From JADGRB01 sp963835825 (GTDB taxonomy: Bacteria > Myxococcota_A > Polyangia > Fen-1088), in NCBI GenBank assembly GCA_963835825.1, contig CAWIGZ010000001.1:1-64000 (forward strand): DNA of 64,000 nt. The letters are read 5' to 3'. Positions 35,809-47,387 of the stretch are shown piece by piece (within the stretch, counting starts at the first letter, position 1; each line of letters starts with the position of its first letter). A model generated the notes under the pieces. That model searched no databases, was not told the DNA's origin, and worked only from the letters and a program-made list of their open reading frames with translations. The translations under genes were made by a program, and so were the position numbers.

Positions 35809-37610
35809 TCACCCTAACAGGATTCCGCCGCGTCCGCCGAGCGCTTCGGCGACCTTCTCCCCCAGCTTCTTCAGATCGTCGCTGGGGCGAACCAGATAGG
35901 CGTCGACGCCGGCGGCGAACGCCTCCGTCACCGAGTCGTACGAGGGATACGCGGTGTACAGCACCGACGCGCAGTGCGGGAGCATCTGCTGCGCGTGCTC
36001 GATCACCCGCAGGCCCGACACGCCCGGCAGGTGGCGATCGGCCAGCACCAGATCGAAGTGATCGCTCTTGAGCAGCGCCAGCGCCTCGTCGCCGTCCTGC
36101 GCCGAGGTCACGTGGTGCGCCTTGCCGAGGTACTCCGAAAGCAGCTGCCGGCGCTGCCCCTCGACCTCGACCAGCAACACCCGCCCCGCGCGCCCGGCGG
36201 TCCGCGTCGGCTTGGGGCGCGCCAGCTGCTCGTCCCGGCGGGAGAGCGCCCGCCGGATCCGAAACCGCAGGTCGTCGACGTCGCGGATCGGCTTTTCGAT
36301 GTAGTCGAGCGCGCCGATGTCCATCGCCTCGATGGCCGAGTCGTACGAGCTGTAGCCGGTGATGAGCACGATGGCGGGGGCGGGGTTCAACGTGCGGGCG
36401 GCCCGCAGCACGTCAAGCCCGGAGGCGCCCGGCAGGTTCTTGTCGGTCAGCACCAGGTCGAAGCGCCGCTTGTGCATGAGGTCGATCGCCTCTTCCGCCG
36501 ACGCCGCGGTGGTGACCCGGTAGCCGCCGCGCCGGAGCGCCTCCCGCAGGACGGTCAGCACGACCGCCTCGTCGTCGACCACCAGCACCTCGTGGCCGGT
36601 GGGGACGACCGCGGCGTGCGGGCGAGGCGTGCTGGCGTCGGCGATCAGGCGGGCGTCGATGTCGTGCGGCGGCGTCGGCGTGCGCTTGCGCTCCGCGCCG
36701 GTCAGCACGCCGTGGCGGGCCAGCGCCTCCACGATCCGGACCCCGTTCGACTCGCCATGGCGGCGCGCCGCCGTCGAGGCCGCGATCCGTCCCAGCAGAT
36801 CGAGCGAGGCCCGGGGAAGGTAGGCCCGCGCGCCGCCGTAGATCGCGGACGCCAGCCGTTCCAACGAAGGGGCGGCATCGACCGCCACCAGCGCGCGCGC
36901 CCGGGACGCGCAGACGCGCCTCGCCCGAGCCGTCCATCGATCGCCTCGTTCGCACCGACCTCGACCACCGCGGCGTCCGGGCTCGGCTCGTCGGCCTGCC
37001 CGCCCGCGGCCTGCACCAGCTCGGCGTCGCCCAGAACCACGATCGCCGGGTCGCGCCTGGCTTCGCGCCACAGATCGTCGAGCGCGGCGGCCAGCGCCGG
37101 CTCGGTGGCGGTGAGCTCATCCTTGATGCCGACGAAGGCGTTCAGGACCAGGAGCCCCCGGGTGCGCGCGCGCCGGAACCCCGCCAGCCGCTTGATGTGG
37201 GCCCGCAGGAGCGCGTCGACCTCCGGCAGAGGTCGCGGCAAGACGGCGGCCACCTCGCGCGCGAACGCCTGCCCGGCGCGCACCGGATCCCCGTCACTGA
37301 TGAGCACCAGATCGCTGAAGGGGCGGAGCTCACGCGAGGCCGCCAGCGGATCGCGCCCGCTGCCCGGCTCGACGTCCAGGCGCTCGCTGGGAAGATCGAG
37401 GATCGCCAGGTCGAACGACTCGTCCGCCAGCCGCGCCAGAGCGTCGGAGAGCGAATCCGACTCCAGCACGAATCCCTCGCTCGTCAGCGCGCCGGCGATG
37501 CGGCTGCGTTCGAGACGGTCGGAGAGCGCGACCAGGAACCGCTCCTGTCCGCCGCGCGCGGCGTTGCGAAGCACTTCCAGCGGCCCGCGCGGGCCATCGG
37601 CGTCTGGCAT
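35809..37610 (-). CDS. Response regulator with three receiver-like domains (frameshift near 36910)
   Basis: Domain 1 (about 20-160) has AILDLPSE but a changed acidic pocket. Domain 2 is complete: LVVDDEAV, LVLTDKNLPG, LITGYSS and the Lys of IEKPI. Domain 3 has LVLADRHLPG, but the acidic pair is VEVEG and the usual Lys is Arg (LVRPSDD), so it may be inactive or modified. There is no DNA-binding output. The frame shifts near 36910 between domain 1 and the middle linker. The start is chosen at ATG 37610. It lies 33 bp before the tandem ATP-grasp gene in the same direction and probably heads that operon. Confidence 0.8.
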
Positions 37611-37787
37611 CGAGCAGCCCGCAGTGTACCCCATGTCCGCCCGCCCGCGGGGGACCGTTTCAGAGCTCCTCCAGTCGGGTCGATCGCGGGCGGTGCATGC
37701 CGTTTCAGGGTTCCACATACGACGATCGGGTGCATCTCGGGTTGGTCCGTGTGAAAATTGGCGTTAGGTAGTTGGGAGAGGTCCGAG

Positions 37788-38846
37788 ATGTCGGAACGTG
37801 ACCTGACCGCAATCGAACGGGATCGCATCGCCGAGTGGGACCGGGCGAGCGTCGGGCGTGTCGAGCGCACCGGCGAGCCAGGCCGTGCCGGCGTCGCGGG
37901 GTGGGTGGAGACACGGCTCCAGGCGGCAGTGGCTCATCTGGCCGACGGATTCTCCCGCCGCTCGACCGACCTCGTCGACAGCGAGGACGCCGCCGCGCTC
38001 AGCCGGACCGGCGGCGCCATCGCCCGCTGGATCTCCTTCCCACGGGGCGTCCGCTTCGCCACGGCAGCGACGTCGTCGGCGGCCGCGGCCCTGGCCGCCT
38101 GGGGGATGATCGCCATGGCGGCGAACGATCTGGGAATCGCCGCGGCGGCAGCCGGGGCGGCGACCGCTCTTTCGGCCGCCTGGGGGCCGCTCGGCGTGCG
38201 GATGGCCAACCGGATCCATCATCTGGTCGCGCGGCGGCGCTTGCACCGGATCGCCGAGCTGCGCGGGATTCCTGACGCGCGCTCGGTCGCCGTGCGCGGC
38301 GTGGTCGTCGCGCGCCGCACCGCCGCCACGGCGCTGGAGGGGCGCTCGGCGGTCTGGTCACTCACCCGGTTCCGGCGCGGGAGCTGGTTCGCTCCCAGCT
38401 TCTTCCACGAGGCGGCGTTCGACTTTCTTCTCGACGACGGGACCGACGAGCCGATCTGGATCGAGGTCGCCGGGGGGATGCTGCTCGACCCGTTTCCGAA
38501 CGAGGAGCGGGTTCAGTTTCACAGCACCACGCTGCTGGAGATCGACCACCCGGTCTTGACCCGCCTGCGGCTGGATCAGCGGGAGCTGTGGGCGTCGGAG
38601 ATCGACATTCTTCCAGGCGACACCATCGAGGTCGTCGGTCGCCTGTCGCGGCGCCTCGATCCCACGGCGCGGTCGGCGTCGGGACGTGACCCGCCCCACC
38701 GCCGGACGCTGCAGTCCGGGATGCGGGTGCCGGTCTTGATCAAGAAGGTGAAGGCGCCTGACGCAGCTCTCGCACGGGTGCGCCGGGTGCCGTCGCACGA
38801 ACCGCCCGCGCTGACCCCCGGCGAGCCGCCGCTGCGCAAATTTTAA
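37788..38846 (+). CDS. Membrane protein of unknown function, possible GIDE-like domain
   Basis: The 352-residue protein starts at ATG 37788 after GGGAGAGG. Residues about 80-135 form two hydrophobic helices (FATAATSSAAAALAAWGMIAMA and LGIAAAAAGAATALSAAWG). The C-terminal half is beta-rich: RSVAVRGVVVARRTAATALEG, then AFDFLLDDGTDEPIWIEV and DILPGDTIEVVGRLSRRLDP. This resembles the GIDE/OB-like half seen in some bacterial membrane proteins, but the match is loose. Gene neighbours give no clue. Confidence 0.7.
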   Translation: MSERDLTAIERDRIAEWDRASVGRVERTGEPGRAGVAGWVETRLQAAVAHLADGFSRRSTDLVDSEDAAALSRTGGAIARWISFPRGVRFATAATSSAAAALAAWGMIAMAANDLGIAAAAAGAATALSAAWGPLGVRMANRIHHLVARRRLHRIAELRGIPDARSVAVRGVVVARRTAATALEGRSAVWSLTRFRRGSWFAPSFFHEAAFDFLLDDGTDEPIWIEVAGGMLLDPFPNEERVQFHSTTLLEIDHPVLTRLRLDQRELWASEIDILPGDTIEVVGRLSRRLDPTARSASGRDPPHRRTLQSGMRVPVLIKKVKAPDAALARVRRVPSHEPPALTPGEPPLRKF

Positions 38847-38910
38847 GGCTGGCGCCGGCTTTGCAAACGTCACCGGTATGGCCACTCATAAGCCGACCGA
38901 GGTTCGCGCG

Positions 38911-39765
38911 ATGAAAAAGCTCCTCGTTGGATCGACTGTCCTATTGCTTCACACTGCTGCTGCGCACGCGCAACAGATCCTGCCAGAGCCGCCGCCTCCC
39001 CAGGTGACCGCGCCCGCGCCTGCCCCGGCGCCCGCGCCCGCTCCGGCGCCCGCGCCTCAAGCTCAGCCGGAGCTGCCGCCGGCCTACGCGCCGCCGCCGG
39101 GGTACGTTCCCCCGGCTGCGCCACGGGCTTATGGGCCACCGCCGACGTACGGCGCTCCGCCGGCCTACGCGCCGCGCGCCTACGGGCCGCCGCCCTCCCA
39201 GCCGTACCGTTACCCGCAGTATCGCTACGCGCCGTACCGCTACGCCCCACCGCCCTACTACACCTACCCACCACCGCAGCAGCAGCAGCAGCGCGATGTT
39301 CTCGATCGCCCGTTCACGCTGGGCGGCGGGATCGGGTTCGGGGGACTTGTCTTCAAAGATCAATCCACCGGGACCCAGGTGCACCAGAATGGCCTCGCCT
39401 ACACCTTCCGCCTGGGATTCGGGCTGGAGCCGGGCCTGCTGCTGCTGTGGGACGTCGAAGGCGCCGCCGCGAACTACGGATCGTCGACCGTCTCGCAGAC
39501 CGCGAACCTGCTCGCGCTGCAGATCTTCCTGACCCACCGATGGTTCATCAAAGGCGGCTTCGGTCTGGCGGACGCCGTGCAGGACAACCAACCGACCCAG
39601 TGGGGCGCGGCGGCGATGGGCGGGCTCGGCTACGAGCTGGTGCAGGGGTGGGACTGGTCGTTCGACATCGAAGCGACGATCACCGGCACGCATCTGAACA
39701 GCAACGGCGAGGACCAGACCTGGACCAACTGGTCGTTGGTGAACTTCGCGCTGAACTTCTTCTAG
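38911..39765 (+). CDS. Outer-membrane beta-barrel protein with Pro/Tyr-rich N-terminal linker
   Basis: The ATG at 38911 gives a clean signal peptide (KKLLVGSTVLLLHTAAAHAQ). A Pro-Ala repeat (PAPAPAPAPAP) and a Pro/Tyr/Arg/Gln stretch (YRYAPYRYAPPPYYTY) follow. The C-terminal 150 residues alternate in strands and end NWSLVNFALNFF, a typical C-terminal barrel signal with final Phe. Family unknown. The long linker might cross the periplasm or bind peptidoglycan. Confidence 0.78.
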   Translation: MKKLLVGSTVLLLHTAAAHAQQILPEPPPPQVTAPAPAPAPAPAPAPAPQAQPELPPAYAPPPGYVPPAAPRAYGPPPTYGAPPAYAPRAYGPPPSQPYRYPQYRYAPYRYAPPPYYTYPPPQQQQQRDVLDRPFTLGGGIGFGGLVFKDQSTGTQVHQNGLAYTFRLGFGLEPGLLLLWDVEGAAANYGSSTVSQTANLLALQIFLTHRWFIKGGFGLADAVQDNQPTQWGAAAMGGLGYELVQGWDWSFDIEATITGTHLNSNGEDQTWTNWSLVNFALNFF

Positions 39766-40710
39766 CCCCTCCGGCCTCGGGGGCTCGGGGCTCGGGGCTC
39801 GGGGCTCGCCGCGGCGGGCGGGGCGCTGCGCGCCTCGCCCTGGCGGCTCGGCCCATCGGCCCATCGGCCCATCGGCCCATCGGCCCATCGGCCGGTCGGC
39901 TCATCGGCCGGTCGGCCTGTCGCCCGATCGGCCCTTGCGGGTTTCGCGGGGCTCGCGCTTCGCGCATCGCGGGGCTCGCGCTTCGCGCATCGCAGCTTCT
40001 TCGCGCATTTTACCGGTCGAGCGTTCCCTGAGGTTGGCGCTTGGGCGCCCGTGAACTACGGGCGGTGCGGATGCGAACGGCGCCCGCTCGAGCGCGCTCC
40101 GCTTTCCGCACCGGACTTTTTTCCGGCGGCGAGGAGCGCAACGGTGGATCCAAGGCTACGCTCCTCGCCGCCGGAAAAAAGTTCATGCGCGGAGGGAGCG
40201 CGGGAGCGAGAGGTCGCGTTCGCGGCGCGCATGGTCGGGGATCCGGGGTTCGGGACAGATCCGGATCCGGGGAGGGCTACAGCGGCGAGGCGGCGACCGG
40301 GAAGGCGCGATGTGGGAGCGACGAGCGGCGAGCGGCGAGGCGACGAGCGGCGAGCGGCGATGCGACGAGCGGCGAGGGGCGAGGCGGCGAGCGGCGAGGC
40401 GACGAGGGGCGAGGCGGCGAGGGGCGAGGCGGCGAGGCGACGAGGGGCGAGGCGGCGAGGCGGCAAGCGGCGAGTGGCGAGGCGACGAGGGGCGAGGCGG
40501 CGAGGGGAGAGGCGACGAGCGGCGAGGCGGCGAGGTGCCTGCGAGGGGAACCGTTGGGGCAGCTCACCGAGGGATGTGCCTGGGCGGGATCTTGGAGCAG
40601 CGAACCCAGGGCGGTACCTGGGGAGCTGTTGAGGCAGAGCGGAGGCGGCTAGCGAGCGAGGCGGCGAGTGCGCGCAGCGCACGAGCCGCGAGCGAGCGCC
40701 GCGGGAGGGA
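39766..40710. repeat. Repeat-rich spacer with two tandem-repeat tracts
   Basis: This 945-bp stretch holds no supportable gene. It contains four GGGCTCGG-type copies (39780-39810), five exact copies of GCCCATCG followed by degenerate ones (39850-39930), GGGGCTCGCGCTTCGCGCATCGC twice (39949-39994), the perfect hairpin at 40117-40180, and a long purine tract of GGCGAGCGGCGAG/GACGAGGGGCGAG units (40318-40545). Open frames across these repeats are low-complexity and antisense or sense artefacts. Confidence 0.8.
40117..40180. repeat. Perfect 22-bp stem inverted repeat
   Basis: TTTTTTCCGGCGGCGAGGAG... at 40117-40138 pairs without mismatch with 40159-40180; the loop is 20 bases. The arms start with T6 and end with A6, so on both strands the A-run follows the stem, which is the wrong order for a Rho-independent terminator. 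It may be the ends of a very small mobile element or a cruciform-forming site. Confidence 0.7.
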
Positions 40711-41765
40711 CTACAGCGGGTGCGCGGCCACCGGAGCCGACGTCCCCGTCACCGACGGCAGCGTCGCCGGATCGAACGCGTCCATCACCGGACGTCCGAT
40801 CGCGCCGGGGGTGTTGGGGTAGCCGAGGGCCCACAGGGCGGTCGCCGCGGTGTCGACGGTGCTGATTGGGGTGGTGATGACGTGGCCCGGGCGGACGCCA
40901 GGACCCCAGGCGATCCAGGGGATCAGGCGGTCCTCCTTGATCTTGCCGTCGTGGTTGTGGCCGTGGCCGCCGTGATCGGCCGAGATGATGAAGAGGGTGT
41001 CCTTGTCCAGCCCCGACGCGGCGGTCGCGTCGAGCAGCGTGCGGAGGCAGAGGTCGGTGTGGCGGACGGCCTCCAGCTGGGGGTTGGACATCCAGCCGTC
41101 CGAGTGACCGAGGTCGTCGGGATCGGAGAAGTGAATGAACTCGATCTGCGGGCGCTTCTTGATCAGGTAGTCGGTCGCCTCTTCGACGACCTTCTTGCAG
41201 AAGTAGCCGGGGCGCGAGAAGTAGTCGACCGAGCCGGGGTGGGCGATGTGCTCGAGCTTCTGCTTGCCCACGAACGCGGCGGCGGTCCCGCCGTTCTTCT
41301 CGGCGGCGTCGAAGATCGTCGGCACGTGGATGTAGCCGCGCTCCGGCTTCCATGAATTCCAGTAGAGGCCGTGCTGTTTGACGTCGAACCCCGACAGCAT
41401 CGCCGCGTGCGACGGCAGCGTCGAGGCGCGGCGAATCGTGCGGGCGGTCAGTGAATAAGCCGCTCGTTTCATCAGTGCGGCGTGCACGGGCGGCAGGACG
41501 TCCATCAGCGCGTCCGGGCGCAGGCCGTCCTCGCTGATGATCACGACGTGACGGTAGTGCGCGTGGTCGTTCACCGGCCGGTTCGCCGGCGGCGCTGGCG
41601 CTGGGGGCGGCGCCGCTTCGGCGACGGGCGCGGCGCCGCCGGGGGCGGGACCGCCCGGACTTCGTGTTTCTTGCAGCCGGCGATCAGGGCGGCGATGACC
41701 GCCGCGACCCGGAGGAGTCTCTCCAACGTGGGCGATCGCAACAGAGGCTCTTGCAGGTTTTTCAA
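40711..41765 (-). CDS. Lipoprotein type I phosphodiesterase/alkaline-phosphatase-superfamily enzyme (frameshift near 41650)
   Basis: The lipoprotein signal (LLRVAAVIAALIAGCKK, start 41765) is in one frame; after a shift near 41650 the enzyme continues. The metal sites are present: ISEDGLRPDAL, the Thr nucleophile region RRASTLPSHAAMLSG, HFSDPDDLGHSDG and ISADHGGHGHNHDG. These match the type I phosphodiesterase/nucleotide pyrophosphatase family, acting outside the inner membrane on phosphodiesters or similar. The C-terminal end is close to GLDPAT... The substrate is unknown. It is divergent from the PQQ-propeller gene at 41809. Confidence 0.85.
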
Positions 41766-41808
41766 TTTGCCTTAACCTTGCGCCATCCGAACGTTTCGTT
41801 TCCCGCCG

Positions 41809-43133
41809 GTGGATCTTGGCCCGGCCCTTCGCCTTCTCTGCTTCGCTGGTCTCTGTCTCGCGCCGCTTGCCTGCGCCCACGTGGAGGCGGTTCCCTGTGC
41901 CAGCGACCGCGACTGCAAGCTGAACCGGCTGTGCGACGCGGGCCGCTGCACCTGGCCGGCCACCGCTTCGCGGCCCCTCGGCAGCGTGAGCGAGGCGTCG
42001 GCGACGTCGCTGCCGCTCCCCCAGTACGCCGTCGAGCCGGCCCAGGCGATGTTCCGGTTCGGCCCCACCCACCGCGGGCGCTCCCCCTTCGCGCTCCCCG
42101 CCACCAAGCCGACCATCTGGTGGGCCTTCCAGACCGGCGGTCCGATCATCTCTTCCCCGGCCATCGCCGGCGACGGATCAATCCTGATCGGTTCGCAGGA
42201 TGACCGGGTGTACGACGTCGCCCGGGACGGGACGCTCAAGTGGTCGTACGCGACGGGGGACATCATTTTCAGCTCACCGGCCGTGGCGCACGACGGGACT
42301 GTGTATATCGGCTCTGACGACGATCATCTTTACGCCTTGACGCCGCGGGAGGGAAAGCCGCGCTGGATCGTCCAGCTCGGGGCCTGTCCCCAGCGGGTCG
42401 GCATCGGCCCGGAGGCCAGCCGGTGCGACGTCGACGGCGGCCCGACCATCGGCCCCGACGGCGTCGTCTACACGGGGGGGACGGTATCTACGCCATCAAC
42501 CCCGACGGGACGCTGCGCTGGCACTTCGTGACCAACGGGCACGTCTCGTCAGCCCCGGCCCTGCTCGCCGACGGGACGGTGGTGGCCGGAAGCCAGGACA
42601 ACACGCTTTATGCGGTGACCCCCACCGGCCAGAAGCGCTGGGATTTTCGCGCCGGGGCCGACATCGAGCCGGCGCCCGCCATCGGTGACGACGGGACGAT
42701 CTACGTCGGCTCCGACGATCACAAGCTCTACGCCATCGGTCCCGACGGCGTTTTGCGCTGGGCCTTCACCACGGGGGCCGACGTGCGGTCATCCGCGGCG
42801 ATCGGCAACGGCATCATCTACGTCGGTTCGTTCGACGCGCAACTGTACGCCGTCCGTCTGGACGGCACGCTGGCCTGGTCATTCCGGGCCGGCGATCGCA
42901 TCGTCTCGTCGCCTCTGGTCGACGCGGCCGGCGCCATCCTGTTCGGCTCGCAGGACGACCGCCTCTATTGTCTCGAGCCCGACGGCCATCTGCGCTGGTC
43001 GGTGGAGCTCGGTGGCGACATCGACAGCTCTCCGACGCTGGCGGCAGACGGCACCATCTTCGTGGGGTCCGACGATCACAAGCTCTACGCGCTGCGCGCG
43101 CCGAGCGGATCGCCGCCCCTCGGCAAACCTTAG
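41809..43133 (+). CDS. PQQ-type beta-propeller lipoprotein (frameshift near 42478)
   Basis: A GTG start gives the signal LLCFAGLCLAPLAC and a Cys-rich N-terminus (CASDRDCKLNRLCDAGRC). Then come seven or eight similar blades of the PQQ-like type: SSPAIAGDGSILIGSQDDRVYDV, DGTVYIGSDDDHLYAL, DGTIYVGSDDHKLYAI, DGTIFVGSDDHKLYAL. The frame slips in a run of seven G near 42478 (VVYTGG to DGIYAINPDG). It could be a surface scaffold related to BamB or a binding protein; no enzyme residues were identified. Confidence 0.82.
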
Positions 43134-43145
43134 AAAGAACACACA

Positions 43146-45453
<2,308 letters not shown>

Positions 45454-45457
<4 letters not shown>

Positions 45458-46503
45458 GCAGCATCCGCGAAAAACTGGAGGACGACGAGGAGAAGGTCCT
45501 CTCGCCGTTCGCCCAGAAGAGCCGGGCCAGCAAGGGGCGCGACCGCCCGGAGCCGCCCGATCCCGTGCGCCCGATCTTCCAGCACGATCGCGATCGCATC
45601 ATTCACTCGAAGGCGTTCCGGCGGCTGGCCGGCAAGACGCAGGTCTTCCTCGCCCCCGAAGGCGACCATTACCGCACGCGCATCACGCACACCCTCGAGG
45701 TGGCGCAGATCGCCCGCACGGTGACCCGCGCGCTCGGCCTCAACGAATCGCTCACCGAGGCGATCGTCATGGGGCACGACCTCGGCCACACGCCGTTCGG
45801 TCACGCGGGCGAGAAGGTCCTGGCCAAGCTGATGCCCGACGGCTTCCACCACGTCAAGCAGTCGATCCGGGTGGTCGAGAAGCTGGAACGGGAAGGGCAG
45901 GGGCTGAACCTCTCCGTCGAGGTGCGCGACGGGATCCTCAAGCACTCGAAGGGGAAGGGGCACATCATCTCGGACAACCCGAACCTGATGGCCATGACGC
46001 TGGAAGGGCAGATCGTCCGCATCAGCGACATCGTCGCCTACGTGAACCACGATCTCGACGACGCCGTGCGCGGGCGGGTGGTCGATGCGGCCTCGGTCCC
46101 GGCGTCCATCCTCGACAAGCTCGGCCGTTCGCACGGCGAGCGAATCGCCCGGATGGTCGACGACATGGTCTCGGCGTCGCGGCTGGAAGAAAAGCGTCAG
46201 ATCCGGATGACCGACGAGGTGCTCGACGCGCTCATCGCCCTGCGCGATTTTCTGTACGAGACGGTCTACGAACGGAAGGAGATCCGCGGCGAGTTCGAGA
46301 AGGCGCAGCGGATCATCAGCGAGCTGTGGAGCTACTTCCACGCCCACCCCGACGAGTTCCGCGCCCGCCACTGGCCCAAAGGAATCCCGGAGTCGGACGG
46401 GTTCTCGCGCGCGGTGGGCGACTTCATCACCGGCATGACCGATCGCTACGCGCTCCGCCTCTACGAGGAGTACTTTCTGCCGCATCGTTGGTCGGTCTAC
46501 TAA
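45454..46503 (+). CDS. dgt: Deoxyguanosinetriphosphate triphosphohydrolase-like HD protein
   Basis: The 349-residue HD-domain protein removes triphosphate from dNTPs. The start is DRDRIIHSKAFRRLAGKTQVF, followed by HYRTRITHTLEVAQIAR and MGHDLGHTPFGHAGE (the H..HD metal ligands), then DIVAYVNHDLDDAVR, all typical of the short bacterial Dgt type. The start ATG overlaps the rnr stop (ATGA), so it is translated with RNase R. The frame is intact. Confidence 0.92.
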
Positions 46504-46652
46504 ATCAGGAACCCTGGGAGGGCTCCTGCAACCTCCGCGGCCTCACCGTCGGTGGCGTTTACATAGAATGTGCGTCACCGAAACCCGCAGTTAACCGACG
46601 CTGGCGTAGTCTGAATGTGTTCATCGGTGCTTCCCCGTTGGACGCTCCATAC

Positions 46653-47387
46653 ATGCGGCTCGTCGGCACTGGATTGCGCGCGATCGTGGTGACCCTGGAT
46701 CCGGGGCGGAGTCAGGCGCGGCCCGAGTCTCCCGCGGCGATGCTGCGCAGCCTGGGGCACGACGTGACGGTGGTCGGTTACGATCTGGCGGAGCTGGACG
46801 CGCTGTCCGGCGTGGCCGACGTGGCGGTGGTGGAGGCGGGCGAGCACCTCGAGATCGGCCGGCACGCGATCAAGCGACTCCGACAGCGCCCCGACCTGGT
46901 GGCGACGCGGATCCTCCTCTGCCTTGAGGTGGCGCGGGTCTCGGGCCTGGATCCCGAAATGGGAGCGGACGACTTCATCTTGATTCCCGTCAGCGCCGAC
47001 GAGATGGCGGCCCGGCTGCGCCAGCTTCAGGCGCGCGACAAGCGACCGGGGGCGCCGCTGCAGGTTCGTTACGGCGGCGTCACGCTCGACTGCGAGATGC
47101 GGCAGGCCTACGAGGGGGGAAAATCCCTCGGCCTCACCCCCTACGAGTTTCAGCTCCTCCGGTTTCTCGCGGATCGCGTGGGGCGGGTGTTCACCCGGCA
47201 AGAGCTCCTTTCGCGCGTCTGGGGCTATCGCCACGTCGGACGGGTCCGCACGGTCGACACCCACGTTCTCAACCTGCGCGCCAAGCTGGGCGAGCTGGGC
47301 GAGCGGCTGCAGTCGGTGCGCGGCATGGGCTACAAGCTCCAGCGCCCCGACGCCCCCCTCGACGGCCAAAACGCGATCGCTGGTTAG
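46653..47387 (+). CDS. OmpR-family regulator with degenerate receiver
   Basis: The 244-residue protein has a receiver-like N-terminal domain but lacks the usual phosphate site: the strand-3 Asp is replaced (ADVAVVEAGEHL) and the acidic pair is IVVTLD. The C-terminal winged-helix domain (about 140-235) is complete: SLGLTPYEFQLLRFLADR, FTRQELLSRVWG, RTVDTHVLNLRAKLG, RGMGYKL. It is probably a phosphorylation-independent DNA-binding regulator. An in-frame GTG at 46617 is an alternative start. The stop overlaps that of the convergent gene at 47384. Confidence 0.83.
   Translation: MRLVGTGLRAIVVTLDPGRSQARPESPAAMLRSLGHDVTVVGYDLAELDALSGVADVAVVEAGEHLEIGRHAIKRLRQRPDLVATRILLCLEVARVSGLDPEMGADDFILIPVSADEMAARLRQLQARDKRPGAPLQVRYGGVTLDCEMRQAYEGGKSLGLTPYEFQLLRFLADRVGRVFTRQELLSRVWGYRHVGRVRTVDTHVLNLRAKLGELGERLQSVRGMGYKLQRPDAPLDGQNAIAG

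Noticed and set aside
40117..40180. Rho-independent terminator
   Set aside because: The T-run is before and the A-run after the stem on both strands, the reverse of a terminator.
39780..40545. CRISPR array
   Set aside because: Repeats are 8-13 bp and contiguous, without unique spacers of even length, and no cas genes are near.
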